NCBI GenBank assembly: GCA_963533935.1
Contig: CAUSQL010000003.1
Coordinates: forward strand, 9,011-73,010
Direction of reading: 5' to 3'
Length of the DNA stretch: 64,000 bases
DNA from: CAUSKK01 sp963533935
GTDB taxonomy: Bacteria > Pseudomonadota > Gammaproteobacteria > Cardiobacteriales > Cardiobacteriaceae
The notes beneath the pieces are model-generated. The model had not been told where the DNA came from and did no database searches. It saw only the letters and a list, made by a program, of their open reading frames with translations. The stretch's first letter is position 1. Every line of letters starts with the position of its first letter. Below, piece after piece: positions 7,777 to 14,898 of the stretch. The translations under genes were made by a program, and so were the position numbers.

Positions 7777-9795
7777 TCATTGCTCCGGCAGCGGCAGCTC
7801 AATGCTGATTAGCGCGCCGCCCGCCCCGTTGCCCGCCGCAATCTGGCCGCCGTGCTCCTGAATAATCTTCTTCACGATGGCCAGGCCCAGGCCCGTGCCC
7901 GAGCTCTTGCTGCTCACGTAGGGTTCAAAGGGGTCCTTCTGCAAATTGGGAAAGCCGCTGCCGTTGTCCTGTAATTGCAGCTTCAGCAGCGGCCCGTGGC
8001 ATTCGCCGCTGATGTGTAGGGCGGTGGCGCCCGCCTCCTGGGCGTTCTTAAAGAGATTGACGAAGACCTGGCGCAGCTCCAGCGGGTCGCCCTTGATGGT
8101 CAGCTCCGGCAGCTGTAGCGTCGTGTTCAGGGCCGGGTACAAATCCACCATTTCCCGCAGCAGCGCCGTCAGATTCAGCGACTGCTGGCGCAGCCGCAGC
8201 GGCCGCTTGGCAAACTGGCTGAAGTCCGCCACCAGCTGCTTAATCACCGCCACCTGATTGATGATGGTGTCCGTGGCCCGCCGCAGCAGGTCGGCGTTCT
8301 TAGTGTCCAGGGCGCCGGTCAGTTTCATTTGCAGCCGTTCGGTCTGCAGCTGAATGGGCGTCAGCGGGTTCTTAATCTCGTGGGCCAGCCGCCGCGCCAC
8401 CTCTTCCCAGGCCTCGTTGCGCTGGTTGTGGGTGAATTCGGTAACGTCGTTCAGCACCACGATTAAATCCCAGCCGTAGCGGCCACCGTGGCACATGAGA
8501 ATCTTGCGCTGGCCGCCCACGTTCAGGGTGATTTCCTGCTGCCACTGCTGCTCCTGGCTCAGGGCCGCCTGCAGCTGCTGCAGCGCCTCGGCGCTGGGCG
8601 CGCCGCCGAACATGGCCGCCGCATGCTGGTTGTACTGCTGCAGGTGAAAGTCGCTGTCCAGCACCAGAACGCCGGCGCTGATATTGGCCATGATGCCCTC
8701 CAGATAGGCGTTCTGGGTGGCCAGCTGCCGCTGGTTCTGGGCGATTTTGTCGCTCATGCGGTTGAAATGGCGGGCCAGATTGCCCAGCTCGTTGTGGGGT
8801 AGTTCTTTGATTTTAAAGAGGTAATTGCCCTGGCCGATGGAATTGGTGGCCTCCAGCAATGCGGTCAGCGGCGCCGTGGTGTATTGGCTGAACAGGGCGC
8901 TGAGCCAGATGCACAGCAGCAGGGCCAGCATGAACAGCAGCAGCAGCGCCAGATAGACGATGCTGCGAATCTGCGGCCGCAGCAGGAAATAGGTCTGCTG
9001 CTGCTGGCGGCTGGCGCGCACGTTTTCCGCCAGCACGTTGAAGGCCTCCGGCATGGCGTAGGTGCCGGCCAGATAGTAGTTGTCGCTGTCCCGCGGCAGC
9101 AGCGTGATTACCTTAACCACCTGGCGGCCGTTCTCCTGGCCGTAGCGGAAGTATTCCTGGTCGTCATTGACCCGGGAAATCTCCCAGGCGTCGGGCGGCT
9201 CAATGTTAATTAGCGCTAAATCCTCGCTGGCGAAGCCAACGCCGATGCCCTTTTCATCGAAGACCGCCAGGGAAATGGCACCGATGGAAGAACGCAGCGG
9301 CTCTATGTTCTGGAGAATTTCCTCGTGGCTCAGGGGCGAAATCAGCCGGGTAAAGGTGCGGTTGCCGTTCAGCGCCTCATTCACCCGCATCTGAATGCCT
9401 GCATTGGTCAGCTGCAAACTGTCCTCCATGGCCTGGTCGAACTTCACGTTGAAGGCCTTGTCTAGGTCGAGGGAGAGAATGAGCCAGCTGAAGTAGGCGC
9501 AGATGGCCACCGGCACCAGGGTGGTGGTCAGCAGCATGAGGCCGAGGCTCAAAGATAGGCGGGCGCTGGCCCGGTTGCGGCGCAAATAGCGAATGAAGCG
9601 GGCCAGCTGCCACAGGGTTAAGGCCAGCAGCGCCCCCAGGCCCACGCCGACGAAGAGGAGAATTTGCCATTGGCTCTGCTGGTCGAATTGGGTGTTGGTG
9701 GCGCTGGAGCTAAGCCGTTGCAGGGCCCAGAGGCTTAAGGCCACGAACAGGCCGCCCAGGCCCATGAACCAGAGCAGGCGCCGAGTGCTTAACAT
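7777..9795 (-). CDS. ntrY: NtrY-like membrane sensor histidine kinase
   Basis: A 672-residue sensor kinase. There are three N-terminal membrane segments (about 7-26, 44-66, 80-107), an extracytoplasmic loop of about 165 residues, and a fourth segment near 277-300 (VYLALLLLFMLALLLCIWL). HAMP follows, then a PAS-like region (GIMANISAGVLVLDSDF), HisKA with RRLAHEIKNPLTP as the phospho-acceptor motif, and a HATPase domain with the N box NLFKNAQEAG, DNGSGF and GTGLGLAIVKKI. This is the NtrY layout, a nitrogen or redox sensor. It overlaps the end of rsmB by 7 bp, as in many beta- and gammaproteobacteria. The cognate NtrX response regulator, normally next, is absent; only repeats follow. Confidence 0.9.
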   Translation of the reverse strand: MLSTRRLLWFMGLGGLFVALSLWALQRLSSSATNTQFDQQSQWQILLFVGVGLGALLALTLWQLARFIRYLRRNRASARLSLSLGLMLLTTTLVPVAICAYFSWLILSLDLDKAFNVKFDQAMEDSLQLTNAGIQMRVNEALNGNRTFTRLISPLSHEEILQNIEPLRSSIGAISLAVFDEKGIGVGFASEDLALINIEPPDAWEISRVNDDQEYFRYGQENGRQVVKVITLLPRDSDNYYLAGTYAMPEAFNVLAENVRASRQQQQTYFLLRPQIRSIVYLALLLLFMLALLLCIWLSALFSQYTTAPLTALLEATNSIGQGNYLFKIKELPHNELGNLARHFNRMSDKIAQNQRQLATQNAYLEGIMANISAGVLVLDSDFHLQQYNQHAAAMFGGAPSAEALQQLQAALSQEQQWQQEITLNVGGQRKILMCHGGRYGWDLIVVLNDVTEFTHNQRNEAWEEVARRLAHEIKNPLTPIQLQTERLQMKLTGALDTKNADLLRRATDTIINQVAVIKQLVADFSQFAKRPLRLRQQSLNLTALLREMVDLYPALNTTLQLPELTIKGDPLELRQVFVNLFKNAQEAGATALHISGECHGPLLKLQLQDNGSGFPNLQKDPFEPYVSSKSSGTGLGLAIVKKIIQEHGGQIAAGNGAGGALISIELPLPEQ

Positions 9796-11039
9796 GATTT
9801 GCGCAGCAGGGCGTAGAAGAAGCCGTCGCCGTCGCCGTCCGGCAGGTGCAGGGAACCGTGGGGCCCGTTCTCACAGTGCGGCAGCGGCAACGGTTCCAGC
9901 TGGCAATCTTGGTGAGCGGCCAGGAAGGCGGCGATGAGCTGCTGGTTCTCCGCCGGCAGTATGGAGCAGGTGCTGTAGAGCAGGCGGCCGCCGGGGCGCA
10001 GGGTTCGCCAGGCCGCAGTGAGTATTTCCCGCTGCACCTGGGGATAGTTGGCCAAATCCTGGGCCGTGCGCAGAAAGGGTATGTCCGGATGGCGGCGAAT
10101 GACCCCGGAACCGGAGCAGGGGGCGTCCACGCTGATGGCGTCAAAGGGACGGCCGTCCCACCAGTCATTAAGCCGGCGCAGGTCGGCGGCCTTCAGCTGC
10201 GCCTTCTGCCCCAGCCGTTCCAGGTTCTCCGCCACCCGCCTGAGCCTTTTCTCGTCAATGTCCAGGGCCAGCAAATCGCAGTCCGGCGCCAGCTCTAGTA
10301 GGTGGCAGGCCTTACTGCCCGGCGCCGCGCAGCCGTCCAGCAGCCGTTCCCCCGGCCGTGGATTCAGTAGGGTTGCCACCCACTGGCCGCTGGCGTCCTG
10401 CACCGACACCAGCCCCTGGCCGAATTCTACGATGTCCGCCAGATTGGGGCTTTTTTCCAGGCTGACCGCCTGGGGGTGCAAGGGATTGGCGCGGGCGCCG
10501 GCGTATTTAGCGATGAAATCTTCCCGCTGGAGCCGCGGATTTAGGCGCAGGGTGAAGGGCGGCTGGCGAATGTTAATGGCCGCCAGGGCCGGATAGGCGG
10601 CGAGCCAGGCCGGCAGGTTCTTTGCCGCCAAGCCGTCCAGCTGCGCGATGAGCACCGGCCGTTCCCGCTGCGCCCGCCGAAGCAGCGCATTCATCAAATG
10701 GCGGTGGGACGGCTGCAGCTGGCTGGTCATCTTCACCATTTCATTAACCACACCGTGGTCGCCGAGATTTAGGCGCAGCAGCTGGTAAAGGCCCAGGACC
10801 AGCAACGCCAGGCTGCGGCTGCCGGCGGCCAGTGGCCGGCTCATTAAACCCTGACCCAGCTGGCAGAGGGCGTGGTACTCGCGCAGGGTGCCCAGGCTGA
10901 GGGCGTAGAACAGCGCCTGCTCCCGCTCCCGGGTCATGCTGCGGTAGTGGGGCATCAGTTCGCCCAGCGAGCGGCCCTCATTCACCACCCCCTGAATGAC
11001 GCGGAAGGCGGCCAGGCGCCCGGCCATTAAATTATTCAT
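9789..11039 (-). CDS. rsmB: 16S rRNA (cytosine-967-C5) methyltransferase
   Basis: RsmB/Sun methylates C967 of 16S rRNA using S-adenosylmethionine. The 416-residue protein has an N-terminal NusB-like RNA-binding domain (MNNLMAGRLAAFRVIQGV to about 140) and a Rossmann methyltransferase domain. Motifs visible are LLDGCAAPGSKACHLLE (SAM binding), DAPCSGSGVIRRHPDI (motif IV with the releasing Cys) and YSTCSILPAENQQ (motif VI with the catalytic Cys). It overlaps fmt by 8 bp upstream and ntrY by 7 bp downstream, so the four genes def-fmt-rsmB-ntrY are translationally coupled on one transcript. Confidence 0.96.
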   Translation of the reverse strand: MNNLMAGRLAAFRVIQGVVNEGRSLGELMPHYRSMTREREQALFYALSLGTLREYHALCQLGQGLMSRPLAAGSRSLALLVLGLYQLLRLNLGDHGVVNEMVKMTSQLQPSHRHLMNALLRRAQRERPVLIAQLDGLAAKNLPAWLAAYPALAAINIRQPPFTLRLNPRLQREDFIAKYAGARANPLHPQAVSLEKSPNLADIVEFGQGLVSVQDASGQWVATLLNPRPGERLLDGCAAPGSKACHLLELAPDCDLLALDIDEKRLRRVAENLERLGQKAQLKAADLRRLNDWWDGRPFDAISVDAPCSGSGVIRRHPDIPFLRTAQDLANYPQVQREILTAAWRTLRPGGRLLYSTCSILPAENQQLIAAFLAAHQDCQLEPLPLPHCENGPHGSLHLPDGDGDGFFYALLRKSC

Positions 11040-11958
11040 GGCTAAAGCTCCGGCCCGTTAAATCCTGGCGGCCGTTCAGTAAATCCGCCGCTGTGGCCGG
11101 CCGCTTGCCGGCCAGTTGCAGCAGCTGCAACCGCAGCAAGCCGGCACCGGTGCCAACGCAGATGCCGTCCCGGTCATGTTTAACAATTAGCCCCGGTTTA
11201 TACATACCAGGAAGCGCTTCTGCCGTATGTATCTTTACCATTTCCCCGTCCAAAAGGGCGCGGGCGCCGGGCTGGGGATTGAAGGCCCGCACCTGCCGCG
11301 CCAGCTCTTCCGCCGACCGCTGCCAGTCCAGCTGGGCCTCGGCCACCGTTAATTTGCGCGCGTAACAGGTGCCCGCTTCCGGCTGCGGCCGGGGCTGGAC
11401 CTGGCCGGACAGCACCAGCGGCAGTGCTTCCAATAGGGCTTCAGCGCCGAGCCCCATGAGCCGGTCATGCAGCCGTTGGCCGTTGTCGTCGCCGATGGTG
11501 AGGCGCTTTTCCAGCCATACCGGGCCCGTGTCCAGGCCCGCGTCCATTTGCATCACCGCGACGCCGGTTTCCAAATCGCCGGCCTCAATGGCCCGCTGAA
11601 TCGGCGCCGCCCCCCGCCAGCGGGGCAGCAGGGACGCGTGCAGATTCAGGCAACCGTGTTCGGGAAAATCCAAAAACCACTGGGGCAGCAGCAGGCCGTA
11701 GGCGACGACAATAATGGCCGCCGGCCGTTCCAGCTGGTTTAACAATGTCGGGTCGTTCAGCTTTTCCGGCTGCAGGACTGGCAGACCCCGCTCCAGGGCC
11801 AGCTGCTTTACCGGGCTGGGCTGCAGCTGCTTGCCCCGCCCCGCCGGCCGGTCCGGCTGGGTGAACACGCCGAGAATTTCATAGTGCTCTAATAGGGCGG
11901 CCAGGCAGTGGCGGGCAAAGGGCGGCGTGCCGGCAAAATAGAGTTTATTGTTCTGCAT
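11032..11958 (-). CDS. fmt: methionyl-tRNA formyltransferase
   Basis: Formylates initiator Met-tRNA using 10-formyl-tetrahydrofolate. The protein has 308 residues. The N-terminal formyltransferase domain has the catalytic block LNLHASLLPRWRGAAPIQ near residue 105 and TGVAVMQMDAGLDTGPV near 132-148. The C-terminal OB-like tRNA-binding domain includes FNPQPGARALLDGE and LQLLQLAGKRP. Between these two C-terminal strands, about 11199-11233, the coding DNA is an AAGCG-core palindromic unit, which is translated as roughly IHTAEALPGMYK. It overlaps def upstream by 14 bp and rsmB downstream by 8 bp. Overall length is normal for the family, so the element seems to have replaced a linker and not lengthened the protein much. 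Confidence 0.96.
   Translation of the reverse strand: MQNNKLYFAGTPPFARHCLAALLEHYEILGVFTQPDRPAGRGKQLQPSPVKQLALERGLPVLQPEKLNDPTLLNQLERPAAIIVVAYGLLLPQWFLDFPEHGCLNLHASLLPRWRGAAPIQRAIEAGDLETGVAVMQMDAGLDTGPVWLEKRLTIGDDNGQRLHDRLMGLGAEALLEALPLVLSGQVQPRPQPEAGTCYARKLTVAEAQLDWQRSAEELARQVRAFNPQPGARALLDGEMVKIHTAEALPGMYKPGLIVKHDRDGICVGTGAGLLRLQLLQLAGKRPATAADLLNGRQDLTGRSFSHE
11199..11233. repeat. palindromic repeat unit inside the fmt coding region
   Basis: TATACATACCAGGAAGCGCT followed by TCTGCCGTATGTATC. The ends (ATACATAC and GTATGTAT) are perfectly complementary and the centre GAAGCGCTTC is itself palindromic, a variant of the common GAAGCGCCC core. A similar GAAGCGCTTC variant occurs at 26574. The unit is read in frame by fmt. 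Confidence 0.75.
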
Positions 11959-12475
11959 GTTTCTTTAGACTTTTGGCCAGACGTTTTTCTAAACGCTCTC
12001 TTTTTAATTTGGAAATATGGTCAATAAATAGAATTCCATTTAAATGGTCTATTTCATGTTGAATACAAGTGGCCAATAGGCCATCGCTTTCTTTTTCCCA
12101 TTTCTGGCCATTTAAATCCCAATAGCTATAGCAAATAGATTTGGGTCTTTTTACTTCCGCATATTGGCCCGGCAATGAAAGGCAACCCTCTTCGTAGCTG
12201 CCGATTTCCGCGGAAAAGGAAGTAATCTCCGGATTGATTAAAACCAGTGGTCCCGTAGCCTCAACCCCATCTTCCCTATTCTCGGGAATATCAATAACCA
12301 CTATTCTTTTTTGTATATTAACTTGCGTGGCGGCCAGGCCAATTCCCTTTAATTCATACATGGTTTCAAACATATCTTTAGTAATTGCGTTTAATTCGGC
12401 ATTAAATTCGCTAACTAAACTAGCTTTCAAACGTAAGCGCTTGTCCGGGTGAATTAAAATATTTAGTAAAGACAT
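11945..12475 (-). CDS. def: peptide deformylase
   Basis: Removes the formyl group from nascent N-terminal methionine; a metalloenzyme. The 176-residue protein has all three family motifs: GIGLAATQV (motif 1, around residue 48), EEGCLSLPG (motif 2, metal-binding Cys) and QHEIDHLNG (motif 3, HExxH metal site). It is the first gene of def-fmt-rsmB-ntrY and overlaps fmt by 14 bp. Its DNA is strikingly AT-rich compared with fmt, rsmB and dprA (for example TTTAATTCATACATGG... and ATTAAAATATTTAG). That is odd for a core gene in conserved order and could mean in-place replacement by a foreign copy, or selection at the start of the operon. A TATAAT (minus strand, 12497-12502) lies about 22 bp before the start codon. 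Confidence 0.97.
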   Translation of the reverse strand: MSLLNILIHPDKRLRLKASLVSEFNAELNAITKDMFETMYELKGIGLAATQVNIQKRIVVIDIPENREDGVEATGPLVLINPEITSFSAEIGSYEEGCLSLPGQYAEVKRPKSICYSYWDLNGQKWEKESDGLLATCIQHEIDHLNGILFIDHISKLKRERLEKRLAKSLKKHAEQ

Positions 12476-12546
12476 AATAAAGTTGGCTAAAATCGCTATT
12501 ATATTTGAATTATCACCTGAATATTATTTTCTCAAGGAGTTTTATT

Positions 12547-13791
12547 GTGATTAAAAACCCATTGGCCATATTGTCCACGGCCACAATCATATTTCTGGGC
12601 GGCTGTGCGACCCCTAATCCCAGGTACATTGCCGGCCAGAATGAGCCGCGGCCCCAGGAGATTTGCCAAGCCGGCAACCTGCAAAACAATCATTTCCCTT
12701 CCTTCATCAATGACCCGCAGGTCATAAATCACCCCTACGGCGGCAGCGCGGCGGACAATCGTCCCCTATGGCGCTCGGACGCGCCCCAGAGCTATACGGT
12801 AGTTAGAGGCGACACCCTGTGGCACATCTCCCGCCGCTTCCTAAATAGTCCCTGGCGCTGGAAGGAAATTTGGCACAACAACCCACAAATTAAAAACCCC
12901 CACCTGATTTACCCCGGCGACCGGCTCGCCATCATCAATGTTAATGGCCAGCAGAAAATCACCATCGTTGAAAGCGACAACACCTACCATGGCACCAACA
13001 CCGGCCGCCGCACCAGAGATGGCCGCCCAGTGCTACGCTACTCGCCACACATTCGCTCCGAGAGCCTGGATCAGCCAATTACAATCGCCTCCGGCACCGT
13101 CAGACCGTTCGTGCTGAAAACCCGCCTGATTCCGCAGGCCTCCCTACAGGGCATGCCGTTCATCTATGGCAGCGGCATGGATTACATTACGCCAACCATG
13201 GAATCCACCCTGTACGCCAAGAATCTCGGCCAGGCCAAGCCGGGCGACCTGTACTCCATCTATCGGCCGGAAGGGGAAATCGTGGATAGCGTCGTCCGCG
13301 GCAATAAGCAGCTGTACTCCCTTGGCCAGCAGATGAAGTACCTCGGTCTAGTTACGGTGAGACAGCAAAATGCGCCGCAGGATACCACCCTGCTCACGCC
13401 GCTGGAAATTGCCGACCCGCTTAAGGACGGTGATGTGCTTGTGAAGGTGGACGACGACAAGATTGACCCGCCAAATTACTTCCCACAGGCGCCCAGCAAT
13501 CAGTGTTCACAGGGCTACATCGTCAGCCTGGCCAACGACCACACCATGGCAGTTAAGGAATTCGACACCATCATCACCAGCTTTGGCCGCAACGACGGTG
13601 CCCAGGTGGGCGATGTGTGGAAAATCGTCCGCCACGGCGAAGACCGGGTCATTAACGGCCAGAAAGTTAATGGCGTTGAGAAGGAAGTGGGCTACGCCAT
13701 GATTTTCCGCGTGGAAGATAATGCCAGCTTGGCCATCGTCCTTGAATCCAGCCAGGAAATCCGCGTCAGCGACGCCCTCGTGCGCCCCTGA
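12547..13791 (+). CDS. tsaP: LysM protein, secretin-associated TsaP family
   Basis: 414 residues from GTG 12547, chosen because AAGGAG sits eight bases before it; an earlier ATG at 12505 has no such site. A signal sequence ends in a lipobox-like IFLGGCATPN, then a spacer, then one LysM domain (about residues 79-130: YTVVRGDTLWHISRRFLNSP... LIYPGDRLAI) that should bind peptidoglycan. A long C-terminal region follows with FlgT-like repeats. Position between def and dprA matches tsaP of Pseudomonas and Neisseria, whose product anchors the type IV pilus secretin PilQ to the cell wall. The LGGC lipobox may make this version a lipoprotein. Its stop overlaps the dprA start (TGATG), so the two are coupled. 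The role in pili is inferred from synteny and domain content. Confidence 0.85.
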   Translation: MIKNPLAILSTATIIFLGGCATPNPRYIAGQNEPRPQEICQAGNLQNNHFPSFINDPQVINHPYGGSAADNRPLWRSDAPQSYTVVRGDTLWHISRRFLNSPWRWKEIWHNNPQIKNPHLIYPGDRLAIINVNGQQKITIVESDNTYHGTNTGRRTRDGRPVLRYSPHIRSESLDQPITIASGTVRPFVLKTRLIPQASLQGMPFIYGSGMDYITPTMESTLYAKNLGQAKPGDLYSIYRPEGEIVDSVVRGNKQLYSLGQQMKYLGLVTVRQQNAPQDTTLLTPLEIADPLKDGDVLVKVDDDKIDPPNYFPQAPSNQCSQGYIVSLANDHTMAVKEFDTIITSFGRNDGAQVGDVWKIVRHGEDRVINGQKVNGVEKEVGYAMIFRVEDNASLAIVLESSQEIRVSDALVRP

Positions 13792-14894
13792 TGAGCGGCG
13801 AACTACTCGCCCAATGCTCGCTCTGGCGGGCAGCGGGCGTGGGGCCGAAAACCTTCCGCCAGCTGCTGAAACTCTTCGGCAGCGCCGAAGGTTTTTTTAA
13901 TGCCTCGCCGGCGGCGGTGCGGGAAAAGCTGCCGCGGCTGGACGAGGCCCGCTGGCGGCGCTGGCGGGAGAATCCCCAGGCCGGCCAGGAGGATTTGGAC
14001 TGGCTGGCGGCCAGTGCGGAGAACCACATCGTGCCGTACACCAGCAGCGATTATCCGCAGCAACTGCAAGGGTTAAGCCACATGGCTCCCTTGCTTTTTG
14101 TTAAGGGGGATTTGGAATGCCTACAGCTGCCGCAGCTGGCCATAGTCGGCAGCCGCAACGCCTCCCGCAATGCCCTGAATCAGGCGCGGGAATTCGCCCG
14201 GGATTTAGCCAGCAACGGCCTGGTTATTACCAGTGGCCTGGCTCTAGGCATTGACGGTGCCGCCCACGGCGGCGCTCTGGCGGCGGAAGGTCTGACGGTG
14301 GCGGTGGTGGGTACGGGCCTCGACCGGGTCTATCCGCCCGGCCACCTGGATTTGGCGCGACAAATCGTCGGCCAGGGGGCGCTGGTGTCGGAATTTCCCA
14401 TCGGCACGCCGGCGCGGCCGGAGAATTTTCCGCGGCGCAATGCGCTCATCAGCGGCCTGGCCCTCGGGGTGTTGGTGGTGGAGGCCTCCCTGCGCAGCGG
14501 CTCACTGATTACGGCGCGCCAGGCCCTGGAGCAGGGGCGGGAGGTTTTTGCCATGCCCGGGGCGGTGAATAACCCTTTGGCCCGGGGCTGTAATAAACTT
14601 ATCCGCGATGGCGCGAAGCTGGTGGAGACCACCGCCGACATTTGGCAGGAATTGGCTCCTCACCTCCAGCGCCAGGTGAGCAAACTCCAACCCCAATCAA
14701 CGAGCAGTCCGCCTCAGCCCTTGGCCCGGGAGGACGAAGCTTTGCTGGCGTTAATCGGCTACGAGCCTACCGCCTTTGACGACCTGGTGGCCACCGCGCA
14801 GATGAGTGCGGAGGCCCTGGCCGCCCAGCTATTAATTCTGGAATTGGAGGGTCATGTGCAAGCGCTTTCGGGCGGTTTTTATCAACGGATTTAA
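13791..14894 (+). CDS. dprA: DNA-processing protein DprA
   Basis: DprA protects incoming single-stranded DNA and loads RecA during natural transformation. 367 residues: an N-terminal helical domain (LLAQCSLWRAAGVGPKTFRQLL, SAM-like), the Rossmann core with LAIVGSRNAS near 120, ITSGLALGIDGAAHGGAL, GTGLDRVYPPGH, SEFPIGTPARPENFPRRNALISGLA and EASLRSGSLITARQALEQGREVFAMPG. A C-terminal winged-helix DML1-like domain follows (LLALIGYEPTAFDDLV). It is coupled to tsaP by a one-base overlap, and topA follows four bases after the stop. The smg gene often found between dprA and topA is missing. Together with a type IV pilus secretin partner upstream it suggests that the organism may be naturally transformable. 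Confidence 0.95.
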   Translation: MSGELLAQCSLWRAAGVGPKTFRQLLKLFGSAEGFFNASPAAVREKLPRLDEARWRRWRENPQAGQEDLDWLAASAENHIVPYTSSDYPQQLQGLSHMAPLLFVKGDLECLQLPQLAIVGSRNASRNALNQAREFARDLASNGLVITSGLALGIDGAAHGGALAAEGLTVAVVGTGLDRVYPPGHLDLARQIVGQGALVSEFPIGTPARPENFPRRNALISGLALGVLVVEASLRSGSLITARQALEQGREVFAMPGAVNNPLARGCNKLIRDGAKLVETTADIWQELAPHLQRQVSKLQPQSTSSPPQPLAREDEALLALIGYEPTAFDDLVATAQMSAEALAAQLLILELEGHVQALSGGFYQRI

Positions 14895-14898
14895 AGTT

